DNA of 56,819 bases from an uncultured Collinsella sp. (GTDB taxonomy: Bacteria > Actinomycetota > Coriobacteriia > Coriobacteriales > Coriobacteriaceae). The notes below the pieces were generated by a model. It worked only from the letters and a program-made list of their open reading frames with translations. It had not been told where the DNA came from and did not search any database. The position numbers were made by a program, and so were the translations under genes. Numbering within the stretch: the first letter of the stretch is position 1; each line of letters starts with the position of its first letter. The DNA is taken from assembly GCA_949285915.1 (NCBI GenBank), contig CASDZW010000023.1:1-56819 (forward strand), given 5' to 3'. Shown in pieces: positions 1 through 8,995 of the stretch.

Positions 1-1
1 C

Positions 2-1042
2 TACTTGGAGCAGCTCGTTGCCGAGGCGCTCGACGCGGTCGAGGGCGCACGCGAGGAGTTCCTCTCCCAGTGGATCGACGAAGCCGGCATCAAGGGCGCC
101 ATCGCCACCTCCGCCGTACGCGAGCTTCTCGACAGTATCACCGACACGCGCGAGCTCGTGAAAAAGACCATGGCGGGCATTGCGCGCCGCGAGGTGGATC
201 TCCCCTTGGGCAGCAGCGCCACCTTGAACGCGCTCGTTGCCTCAGAGTCGGAGTCTCACCTGCTGGTGGACCCCATGCCCAACCTCTACTTCTGCCGCGA
301 CCCCTTTGCCGTGGTGGGCGACGGCGTGCTCCTCAACCGCATGTACTCGCCCGTCCGCAACCGCGAGAGCATCTACGGCAAGTACCTGTTCAAGTACCAT
401 CCCGCCTACCGGGACGCCTCGCTCTACTATCGGCGCGGCGCGTCGTTTCATATCGAGGGCGGCGACGTGCTCGTGCTCTCGCGTGACACCATCGCCGTCG
501 GCATCTCCGAGCGCACTGAGGCAGCCGCGATCGATGTCCTCGCCCAGAGCGTGTTTTGGGATACCGACAGCCCCGTCGAGCGGATCTTGGCCTTCAACAT
601 CCCGGTCTCGCGCGCTTTCATGCATCTGGACACCGTTTTTACGCAGGTAGACGTGGACGCCTTCACCATCCATCCCGCCATTGTGGGGACGCTCCAGGTC
701 TTTACGCTCACACCCGGTGCCGTGCCGGGCGAGGTGCGCATCCGCGAGGAGGTCGACACCCTCGAGCACATCCTCGCCCGCGCCCTCGGGCTCGACGCGG
801 TGCGGCTCATTCCCTGCGGCGGGGGAGACGCCATCGCCGCCGACCGCGAGCAGTGGAGCGACGGCTCCAATACGCTTGCCGTGGCGCCGGGGCGCATCTG
901 CGTCTACGACCGCAACGTGGCCACCAACGAGGCGCTTGCACGAGCCGGTATGGAGCTTTTGGTGGTGGAATCGGCCGAGCTCTCGCGCGGGCGGGGTGGC
1001 CCGCGCTGCATGAGCATGCCCTTTGAACGGGCGGACGTGTAA
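2..1042 (+). CDS. arcA: Arginine deiminase, 5' end cut by the window
   Basis: Hydrolyses L-arginine to citrulline and ammonia in the cytoplasm, the first step of the arginine deiminase pathway. The frame is open from base 2, so the start codon lies outside the window and roughly 65 N-terminal residues of a usual ~410 are missing. Counting from the codon at base 5, the family motifs are FCRDP (96-100), HIEGGD (149-154), the HLD substrate-binding segment (207-209) and the catalytic-cysteine motif CMSMP (Cys335) near the C-terminus. All key residues are present, so the visible part looks functional. arcB follows 145 bases later on the same strand. No carbamate kinase (arcC) is visible; it may lie upstream or elsewhere. 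Confidence 0.95.
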   Translation, partial: YLEQLVAEALDAVEGAREEFLSQWIDEAGIKGAIATSAVRELLDSITDTRELVKKTMAGIARREVDLPLGSSATLNALVASESESHLLVDPMPNLYFCRDPFAVVGDGVLLNRMYSPVRNRESIYGKYLFKYHPAYRDASLYYRRGASFHIEGGDVLVLSRDTIAVGISERTEAAAIDVLAQSVFWDTDSPVERILAFNIPVSRAFMHLDTVFTQVDVDAFTIHPAIVGTLQVFTLTPGAVPGEVRIREEVDTLEHILARALGLDAVRLIPCGGGDAIAADREQWSDGSNTLAVAPGRICVYDRNVATNEALARAGMELLVVESAELSRGRGGPRCMSMPFERADV

Positions 1043-1119
1043 ACACTTGGCGTCGCGCCCGCGGGGCAGCGCGCCCTCGCGCGCGCATCCGCTACGATGG
1101 GGCGACCGACTACCCTGCT

Positions 1120-1147
1120 TCATTTGGGGACGGGGTCAAAACGTGCA
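1120..1147 (+). repeat. GGGGACGG-GTCAAA dispersed repeat, copy A
   Basis: A 28-base segment reading TCATTTGGGGACGG followed by GGTCAAAACGTGCA. A second copy with three mismatches lies at 23792-23819. Both are intergenic. The type resembles the dispersed GGGGAC repeats found in many bacteria, but I cannot tie it to a specific family. Confidence 0.6.
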
Positions 1148-1187
1148 TCTGGTACCTGCGGCAGCGCCGCGGCGAGAAAGGACTTCC

Positions 1188-2183
1188 ATGGGCGTCAACA
1201 TCTCTGGCAGGAGCTTCCTCAAGCTGCTCGACTTCTCCACGCAGGAGATCGAGTACCTGCTCGCCCTCTCCCGCAACTTCAAGGACATGAAGCGCGCCGG
1301 CGTGCCGCATCGCTACCTCGAGGGCAAAAACATCGTGCTGCTCTTCCAGAAGACCTCCACGCGCACGCGCTGCGCCTTTGAGGTCGCCGGGCACGACCTC
1401 GGCATGGGCGTGACCTATCTCGACCCGAGCGGCTCGCAGATGGGGCACAAGGAGTCCATCGCCGACACGGCGCGCGTGCTCGGGCGCATGTTCGACGGCA
1501 TCGAGTTCCGTGGCTTTGCGCAGGACGATGTGGAGGAGCTCGCCAAGTTTGCCGGCGTGCCCGTATGGAACGGCCTGACCGACCTGTGGCACCCCACGCA
1601 GATGCTCGCCGACGTCCTGACCATTCAGGAGAACTTCAACTACGACATCAAGGGCAAGACCGTCGTCTTTATGGGCGATGCCAAGAACAACGTGGCGCGC
1701 TCGCTCATGGTGGTGTGCGCCAAGCTCGGCATGAACTTTGTGGCGTGCGGGCCTGAGACGTGCATGCCCGCGCGCGACGTCATCGACGCCTGCGAGCCCA
1801 TCGCCGCCGCAAACGGTGCGACCATCACGCTCACGACCGACCCGGTTGCCGCCTGCACCGGGGCAGACGTGGTCTACACCGACGTGTGGGTCTCGCTCGG
1901 CGAGCCGGCCGAGATCTGGGGCGAGCGCATCCGCGAGCTTTCGCCCTACCGCGTTACCGAGGAGCTCATGGCCAAGACCGCGCCGGGCGGCATCTTTATG
2001 CACTGCCTGCCGGCGTTTCACGACACCAAGACCACCACGGGCGCCAAGATTGCCGACGAGTTTGGCCTCACCGAGATGGAGGTCGAAGACGCGGTCTTTG
2101 AGGGGCCGCGCTCGCGCGTGTTCGACGAGGCAGAGAACCGCATGCACACCATCAAGGCGGTCATGTACGCAACGCTCAAGTAG
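1188..2183 (+). CDS. arcB: Ornithine carbamoyltransferase
   Basis: Interconverts citrulline plus phosphate with ornithine plus carbamoyl phosphate. ATG at 1188 is chosen because AGAAAGGA lies just upstream; it gives 331 residues, normal for the family. Carbamoyl-phosphate binding motifs are STRTR (57-61) and HPTQ (135-138). The ornithine loop is DVWVSLGE (232-239), with Leu where many members have Met. HCLP (272-275) carries the active-site cysteine. Its position directly after arcA argues for the catabolic role (arcB), though argF cannot be excluded by sequence alone. A -10-like TACGAT at 1093-1098 could give it a separate promoter. Confidence 0.95.
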   Translation: MGVNISGRSFLKLLDFSTQEIEYLLALSRNFKDMKRAGVPHRYLEGKNIVLLFQKTSTRTRCAFEVAGHDLGMGVTYLDPSGSQMGHKESIADTARVLGRMFDGIEFRGFAQDDVEELAKFAGVPVWNGLTDLWHPTQMLADVLTIQENFNYDIKGKTVVFMGDAKNNVARSLMVVCAKLGMNFVACGPETCMPARDVIDACEPIAAANGATITLTTDPVAACTGADVVYTDVWVSLGEPAEIWGERIRELSPYRVTEELMAKTAPGGIFMHCLPAFHDTKTTTGAKIADEFGLTEMEVEDAVFEGPRSRVFDEAENRMHTIKAVMYATLK

Positions 2184-2296
2184 CCGAGGTACGTGCTTTT
2201 AGGCAAGCCGAGGTGCGCACCCCGCTGCATCTGCGCAACACGAAATGAGATTGTGCGCAGATGGGGATGCGGCGTCATTCCGCCGCGCCGCTCCGC

Positions 2297-2302
2297 TATA
2301 CT
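2297..2302 (+). promoter_or_regulatory. Candidate -10 box of the DUF1846 gene
   Basis: TATACT lies 57 bases before the ATG at 2359. There is no convincing -35 hexamer. Confidence 0.4.
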
Positions 2303-2358
2303 GGCTAGGTTGAAACGGGGCGGCACCGCTCCGAGGACAGAGCCGGAAGGAGCGCCGC

Positions 2359-3840
2359 ATGCGCGAGGGGTTTAGCAACGATCGGTACATCGAGCTGCAG
2401 GCGGCGCGCATCAAGGAGCGTATCGCGCAGTTTGGTGGCAAGCTCTACCTCGAGTTTGGCGGCAAGCTCTTTGACGACTACCATGCGAGCCGCGTGCTGC
2501 CGGGCTTTGCGCCGGACAGCAAGTTCCGCATGCTGCAGAGCATTGCGGACGACGTCGAGGTCATCATCGCCATCAACGCGAACGACATCGAGAAGAACAA
2601 GGCTCGCGGCGACCTGGGCATCACCTACGACGAGGACGTCCTGCGCTTAGCGGACATCTTCCGTTCCAACGGTTTTGCCGTCGCTGCGGTGGTGCTCACC
2701 CAGTACGCCGGCCAGCCCGCGGCAGACGCGTTCCGCCGTCGCCTCTCCATGCTCGGCATCACCTGCAAGCTGCACTATCCCATCGAGGGCTACCCGCACG
2801 ACATCGACCTCATTGTGTCCGAGGAGGGCTACGGCAAAAACGAGTTCGTGGAGACCACTCGCCCGCTCGTGGTGGTGACGGCCCCCGGCCCCGGTTCGGG
2901 CAAGCTCGCAACGTGCCTCAGCCAGATCTACCGCGAGCATCAGCGCGGCGTCAAGGCGGGTTACGCCAAGTTCGAGACCTTCCCGGTGTGGAACCTGCCG
3001 CTCAAGCACCCCGTGAACATCGCGTACGAGGCGGCGACCGTCGACCTCGACGACTCCAACATCATCGACTCCTTCCACCTTGAGGCCTATGGCGAGACCA
3101 CGGTCAACTACAACCGCGACGTCGAGGCATTTCCCGTGGTGAAGGCTCTTATGGAGAAGATCATGGGGGAGAGCCCCTACCAGAGCCCCACGGACATGGG
3201 CGTCAACATGGTGGGTTTTGCCATCACCGATGACGAGGCCTGCTGCGATGCCGCCAAGATGGAGATTGTGCGCCGCTACTTCACGGCTGCCGTCAATGTC
3301 AAGCGCACCGGCACGGGTCAGGACCACGTCGACAAGCTCAAGCTCATCATGAAGCGCGCGGGCGTGGGCAAGGACTTCTCGCCGGCGCGTTCGGCAGCGC
3401 TGCTCAAGGAGGAGACCACGGGCGCTCCCGTGGGCGCGATGGTTCTGCCCGACGGCCAGGTGGTCACGGGCAAGACCTCCGAGCGCCTCGGCGCGGCGAG
3501 CTCGCTTCTCATGAACGCGCTCAAGTGCGTGACCGGCGTCGACATGGAGCTCGAGGTCATCAGTAACGAGGCGATCGAGCCCATCAGCCGCCTCAAGACC
3601 CAGCAGCTGGGCAGCCGCAACCCCCGCCTGCATCCGGATGAGACGCTCATTGCGCTCTCCATCACCTCGGCCACAAGCGACGTGGCGGCGCAGGTGCTCG
3701 CCGGCCTGCCGAAGCTCCGCGGCTGCGACGCGTTCTTCTCGGTCATCATCTCCGCGACCGACGAGTCGCTCCTAAAGCGCCTTGGCATCAACGTGTGCTG
3801 CGAGCCCAAGTTCGAGCGCAGCGGCTACTACCACAAGTAA
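2359..3840 (+). CDS. DUF1846 family protein
   Basis: A 493-residue cytoplasmic protein matching the DUF1846 family across its full length. It starts at ATG 2359 after GGAAGGAGCG. Recognisable features are the N-terminal FGGKLYLEFGGKLFDDYHA stretch and a glycine-rich APGPGSGKLATCL loop near residue 175 that resembles a nucleotide-binding turn. The family is widespread in anaerobes and structurally characterised, but its reaction is not settled; I assign none. It has its own promoter-like -10 and is followed by a strong hairpin, so it is probably monocistronic. There are no signal peptide or membrane segments. Confidence 0.85.
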   Translation: MREGFSNDRYIELQAARIKERIAQFGGKLYLEFGGKLFDDYHASRVLPGFAPDSKFRMLQSIADDVEVIIAINANDIEKNKARGDLGITYDEDVLRLADIFRSNGFAVAAVVLTQYAGQPAADAFRRRLSMLGITCKLHYPIEGYPHDIDLIVSEEGYGKNEFVETTRPLVVVTAPGPGSGKLATCLSQIYREHQRGVKAGYAKFETFPVWNLPLKHPVNIAYEAATVDLDDSNIIDSFHLEAYGETTVNYNRDVEAFPVVKALMEKIMGESPYQSPTDMGVNMVGFAITDDEACCDAAKMEIVRRYFTAAVNVKRTGTGQDHVDKLKLIMKRAGVGKDFSPARSAALLKEETTGAPVGAMVLPDGQVVTGKTSERLGAASSLLMNALKCVTGVDMELEVISNEAIEPISRLKTQQLGSRNPRLHPDETLIALSITSATSDVAAQVLAGLPKLRGCDAFFSVIISATDESLLKRLGINVCCEPKFERSGYYHK

Positions 3841-3856
3841 CCGTTTCTGACTGTTG

Positions 3857-3891
3857 TTACCGTTCACGGGTTTCGCTTCCGTGAACGGTAA
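3857..3891 (+). terminator. 13-bp perfect hairpin after the DUF1846 gene
   Basis: TTACCGTTCACGG (3857-3869) pairs perfectly with CCGTGAACGGTAA (3879-3891). No long T-run follows, so it is either a weak intrinsic terminator or an operator-like palindrome. Confidence 0.55.
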
Positions 3892-3918
3892 ATCTTCAGC
3901 GTTTGCTTGCGCGCCGAG

Positions 3919-3927
3919 TGCTACGAT
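3919..3927 (+). promoter_or_regulatory. Extended -10 of pyrG
   Basis: TGCTACGAT has the TGn extension plus TACGAT, ending 51 bases before the pyrG ATG. The same TGCTAnnAT form occurs before rnpB and yggS. Confidence 0.5.
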
Positions 3928-3948
3928 TAAGTCCCGTAAGGACAGTAG

Positions 3949-5646
<1,698 letters not shown>

Positions 5647-5647
5647 C

Positions 5648-6598
5648 ATGGGCGCGCCGCACCGCACGTCGGACAATCACCCCGCCACGACGCCGCTTGC
5701 GCGCGCGGCGGGGGAGTACCTGGCCTATCTCGCCGTCGAGCGGGGCCTCTCCGACAACACCGTTGCGGCCTATCGGCGCGACCTGTCCGCCTATCTTGAC
5801 TTTCTTTCTGAGCGAGGCATCACAGACCCCGACCGCGTGAATCGCCGCGACGTGGACGACTTTGTTGCGGCGCGGCGTGACGGCGGCTATGCGGACGCCT
5901 CCATCGAGCGGGCGCTCTCTGCCGTCAAGGGCTTTCACGCCTTTATGGTGCGCGAGAACATGGCGACCGAGCATCCCACCTCGGCGGTGAAGCTCCCCAA
6001 GAAAGAGGAGCGCCTGCCCGACTTCATCTCAATCGACGCCGCCGCGCGCCTGGTGGAGCAGCCTTTTGCGCCCACGGCTACCGGCGCGCGCGACCGTGCG
6101 GTGCTGGAGGTCCTCTACGGCTGCGGCCTGCGCGTGAGCGAGCTCGTCTCACTCGATGTACGTGACCTCTATCTTGACGAGGGCTTTGTGCGGGTCTTTG
6201 GCAAGGGGTCCAAGGAGCGGCTCGTCCCCCTGGTGGGGTCGGCGCGCCGCGCGCTCACCGCCTACCTCGACGGGCCCCGCGCCGAGCTTGCCGCTCATGC
6301 TCGCCGCTCCGCCGCGCCCTCGGCGGTCTTTCTCAACAAGAACGGGGGGCGCCTCTCGCGCCAGACGGTCCACGCGCTCTGCGAGCGCTACGGACGCGCC
6401 GTAGGTATAGAGGGGCTGCACCCGCATGCGCTTCGCCACTCCTTTGCGACCCACATGCTCGCCGGCGGGGCGGACCTGCGCGTGCTCCAGGAGATACTGG
6501 GGCATGCGAACATCGCCACCACGCAGATCTACACCCACGTCGACCGCACGCAGCTCACCGAGGTCTATCTGGCGGCCCATCCGCGCGCCCGCGCCTAG
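5648..6598 (+). CDS. xerD: Tyrosine recombinase, XerD-like
   Basis: A site-specific recombinase of 316 residues. The N-terminal SAM-like core-binding domain (about 20-110) precedes the catalytic domain. The catalytic set is visible: Arg in GCGLRVSEL, Lys in GKGSKER, His-x-x-Arg in HPHALRHSF, His in LGHANIATT and the nucleophile Tyr in QIYTHV. Its length and lack of phage or integrase neighbours favour a housekeeping Xer recombinase that resolves chromosome dimers rather than an element integrase. XerC versus XerD cannot be separated with certainty. It sits one base after pyrG. Confidence 0.88.
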   Translation: MGAPHRTSDNHPATTPLARAAGEYLAYLAVERGLSDNTVAAYRRDLSAYLDFLSERGITDPDRVNRRDVDDFVAARRDGGYADASIERALSAVKGFHAFMVRENMATEHPTSAVKLPKKEERLPDFISIDAAARLVEQPFAPTATGARDRAVLEVLYGCGLRVSELVSLDVRDLYLDEGFVRVFGKGSKERLVPLVGSARRALTAYLDGPRAELAAHARRSAAPSAVFLNKNGGRLSRQTVHALCERYGRAVGIEGLHPHALRHSFATHMLAGGADLRVLQEILGHANIATTQIYTHVDRTQLTEVYLAAHPRARA

Positions 6599-6702
6599 TA
6601 CATCGCGCCGCGGTGCCGCGCCCGTCCCACCCGGCATGTCCGATCGCCGCGTCCCACCCGCTCCGCGCCCGCGGTGACCCCCTGAGCGCCACCTGCGCCT
6701 TC

Positions 6703-6732
6703 TTTGTTTCGACACAAATCGGCAGGTACGAA
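6703..6732 (+). promoter_or_regulatory. Promoter-like site with a near-perfect palindrome
   Basis: TTGTTT (6704-6709) and TACGAA (6727-6732) are 17 bases apart. The -35 lies inside the 16-base palindrome TTTGTTTCGACACAAA, which has one mismatched pair. A terminator follows at 6766, so a transcript of about 65 bases is possible. Confidence 0.35.
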
Positions 6733-6765
6733 CAGAAATTCGATTCAATCCCAGCTTGAAGGTTT

Positions 6766-6803
6766 GCCCCCGCCGGCCCCTAACGACCGGTGGGGGCCTT
6801 TTG
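6766..6803 (+). terminator. Intrinsic terminator before the dcw cluster
   Basis: GCCCCCGCCGG (6766-6776) pairs with CCGGTGGGGGC (6787-6797), with one G-U pair, followed by CTTTTG. It separates xerD from mraZ. Confidence 0.8.
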
Positions 6804-6854
6804 TGTGCTCTACCCCCATATCTTGTGTTTAACGGGGTGGGCCATGGTGGTTGG

Positions 6855-6911
6855 TGGGACCGTTGGGACACCGATTTGGGGCGTTGGGGGAGAAAATGGG
6901 AAAAAGTGGGG
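6855..6911 (+). promoter_or_regulatory. Array of six MraZ-box-like TGGGR repeats
   Basis: TGGGA or TGGGG occurs at 6855, 6864, 6877, 6885, 6897 and 6907, all in the same orientation, 8-13 bases apart, just upstream of the mraZ promoter region. MraZ is known to bind TGGG-containing direct repeats upstream of its own operon, so this is the probable autoregulatory operator. Confidence 0.7.
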
Positions 6912-6930
6912 CGCGAGGGGGAGAAAAGCC

Positions 6931-6936
6931 TATAGA
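6931..6936 (+). promoter_or_regulatory. Candidate -10 for mraZ/dcw
   Basis: TATAGA within CCTATAGAATGG lies 20 bases after the last TGGGG repeat, so the repeats occupy the -35 zone. The first gene starts at 7002. Confidence 0.45.
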
Positions 6937-7001
6937 ATGGATGGCGTCGACAGCGGGGTGGCTCCCGCATTCGCCCACGAATTGCCTAAGGGGGTGCAGC
7001 G

Positions 7002-7439
7002 GTGTATCTGACCGGTTCTTACAATCGAAACCTCGATGCAAAGGGCCGTCTCTCTCTTCCGCCTGCATTCCGCAAGGAACTCGATGAGCGAGTGAAGGTC
7101 ATCTACGCTCCTGAAAAGGAGGTCGACGCCGTGTACGTGTTCACCGAGGACACGTTCCAAGACTGGCTCGACTCGGTGTTCGAAGCAAAGGGCGGGTACG
7201 ACCCGACGAGCGAAGAGCACCGCTCCGTCAGAGAATGGCTGAACGGTGAGGCAACCACACTTGAAATAGACTCCGCCTCCCGCATCAGTCTTCCTGAGGA
7301 GTGTCGCGCCGACGCACGCCTCGACCGCGAGGTCACCGTCGTCGGTAACGGCGACCGCCTGGTGGTTTGGGATCGTGCGACGCACGACGCGCGCAAGGCG
7401 AACGTCCGCAAGGTTGTCGCGAACTTCTTCGACAACTAG
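7002..7439 (+). CDS. mraZ: Transcriptional regulator MraZ
   Basis: A 145-residue DNA-binding protein, first gene of the dcw cluster. It contains two MraZ repeats, each with the conserved DxxxR motif followed by SLP: DAKGRLSLP near residue 12 and DSASRISLP near residue 90. The GTG start at 7002 follows AAGGGGG. MraZ proteins form ring oligomers and repress their own operon by binding TGGG repeats; such an array lies 90-150 bases upstream. rsmH follows after 27 bases. Confidence 0.95.
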   Translation: MYLTGSYNRNLDAKGRLSLPPAFRKELDERVKVIYAPEKEVDAVYVFTEDTFQDWLDSVFEAKGGYDPTSEEHRSVREWLNGEATTLEIDSASRISLPEECRADARLDREVTVVGNGDRLVVWDRATHDARKANVRKVVANFFDN

Positions 7440-7466
7440 TCCGGGCGCCTTGGAGAGGACACGTAC

Positions 7467-8432
7467 ATGGGTGAGGGAACGTTGACACCTGAATATCGGC
7501 ACGAACCCGTAATGCTTCCGGAAGTGCTCGACGCGCTTTCGCTCGCACCCGGTGACACGGTGTGCGACTGCACGCTCGGCGGCGCCGGCCACTCGGTGAA
7601 GTTGGCCGCTGCCGTGGGAGCCGAGGGGCTTCTCATTGGGATCGATCAGGACGACATGGCACTCGAGGCGGCATCCAAGCGCCTTGAGCGCGAGGCGCCC
7701 GGCATCCCAAGAAAGCTCCTCAAGGGCAACTTCGGCGACCTCGACGAGCTTCTATGCTCGGCAGAGATCCCCGGTGTGGACGGTTTTCTCTTCGACCTGG
7801 GCGTCTCGAGCCCGCAACTCGATATCCCGGAGCGGGGGTTCTCGTACAACGAGGACGCCCCCCTAGACATGCGGATGGACCCGAGTAACAACACTCTAAC
7901 CGCAGCTGATGTCATCAACACCTTTGACGAAGCAGACATCGCTCGGGCCCTGCGCCGCTATGGCGACGAGAAGTACGCGCGTGAGATCGCGCGCGAGATC
8001 TGCCGCCGCCGGGAGGAGAGACCCATCGAGACCACGGTAGAGCTCGTCGACGCAATCAAGGCGGCCATACCCGCCGCGGCGCGCCGACACGGGCATCATC
8101 CGGCGCGGAAGTCCTTCCAGGCGATCCGCATCGTGGTGAACCGGGAGCTCGATGTTCTCGAGAGGGGACTTGAGGCGGCGATCCGCTGGCTCAACCCGGG
8201 AGGGCGCGTCTGCGTCATCTCGTACCACTCGCTCGAGGACCGCATCGTGAAGCACATCTTCCAGGAGATGAGCCGGGGCTGCACCTGCCCGCCGGAGCTT
8301 CCGGTGTGCGTCTGCGGCAACGTGCCGACGCTCAGAGTCATAACCCGAAAACCGCTGGTGGCGAGCGCCGATGAGGTGAAGCGCAACCCGCGGGCGAGGT
8401 CGGCGAAGATCCGCGTCGCCGAGCGCCTCTGA
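7467..8432 (+). CDS. rsmH: 16S rRNA (cytosine1402-N4)-methyltransferase
   Basis: Methylates N4 of C1402 in 16S rRNA using S-adenosylmethionine. It has 321 residues with the family N-terminus (YRHEPVML), the SAM loop DCTLGGAGHS, the acidic IGIDQD that holds the SAM ribose, and FDLGVSSPQLD. The C-terminal SYHSLEDRIVK motif is intact. ATG 7467 follows GGAGAGGAC. Its position after mraZ is the standard order in bacteria. Confidence 0.97.
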   Translation: MGEGTLTPEYRHEPVMLPEVLDALSLAPGDTVCDCTLGGAGHSVKLAAAVGAEGLLIGIDQDDMALEAASKRLEREAPGIPRKLLKGNFGDLDELLCSAEIPGVDGFLFDLGVSSPQLDIPERGFSYNEDAPLDMRMDPSNNTLTAADVINTFDEADIARALRRYGDEKYAREIAREICRRREERPIETTVELVDAIKAAIPAAARRHGHHPARKSFQAIRIVVNRELDVLERGLEAAIRWLNPGGRVCVISYHSLEDRIVKHIFQEMSRGCTCPPELPVCVCGNVPTLRVITRKPLVASADEVKRNPRARSAKIRVAERL

Positions 8433-8524
8433 CGGCGCCCGACAACGTCTGAGACGGCCTCGCAGATCCGTAAACGAACGATAAACGAACTACCCATACG
8501 TGAGGGACGGAAGGCCGGCATATC

Positions 8525-8986
8525 ATGGGTTACCACACCACAAACGCAGCTTACGCCTATGATATGCAGGCTGTTCCCGCATACGCTCCCGCAGCTCCCG
8601 CTCCGCGCACCCAGGAGCGCCCGCGCTTTGACGTGTACACCGGCCAGGGCCTCGAGGCCAACCAGCCGGTAAGCCCCGCTTTCACGCACGTCCTCAAGGT
8701 GTTCTGCGTCCTCGTTGCGCTCGTGTTCACCATCGGTGTTGCGCGCGTGGGCATCGCGAGCCTCACCACGGCCGAGCTCAACGCCAACGCCACCGTCTCC
8801 AACGAGCTCACGGCGGCGCGTGACCAGTCGGGCGACCTCGAGGTCATGCGCTCGGTCTACGGTGCAGATTCGCGTATCCGCGACCTCGCGGAGGACACGC
8901 TCGGCATGATCGAGCCCACCTCGCACATCACGCTCGACATGAGCGACGCGGCGGCCGGCGCGGCTGCGGCACCGACGGCAGAGTAA
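8525..8986 (+). CDS. ftsL: FtsL-like septum formation protein
   Basis: A 153-residue bitopic membrane protein: a Pro/Ala-rich cytoplasmic tail (1-54), one membrane segment (about 56-78), a short extracytoplasmic helix, and the FtsL/DivIC-type ending RIRDLAEDTLGMIEP. Such proteins join FtsQ and FtsI in activating septal wall synthesis. Sequence conservation in this family is low, and the assignment also rests on its place between rsmH and ftsI. The Ala-rich C-terminal tail is probably disordered. The 92-base gap before it holds two TAAACGAAC direct repeats (8471 and 8482). Confidence 0.8.
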   Translation: MGYHTTNAAYAYDMQAVPAYAPAAPAPRTQERPRFDVYTGQGLEANQPVSPAFTHVLKVFCVLVALVFTIGVARVGIASLTTAELNANATVSNELTAARDQSGDLEVMRSVYGADSRIRDLAEDTLGMIEPTSHITLDMSDAAAGAAAAPTAE

Positions 8987-8995
8987 GGAGCCCTC

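Noticed and set aside
6703-6718. The palindrome near xerD as a dif recombination site
   Set aside because: It is only 16 bases and lacks the 11-6-11 dif structure; it also forms part of a promoter-like element.
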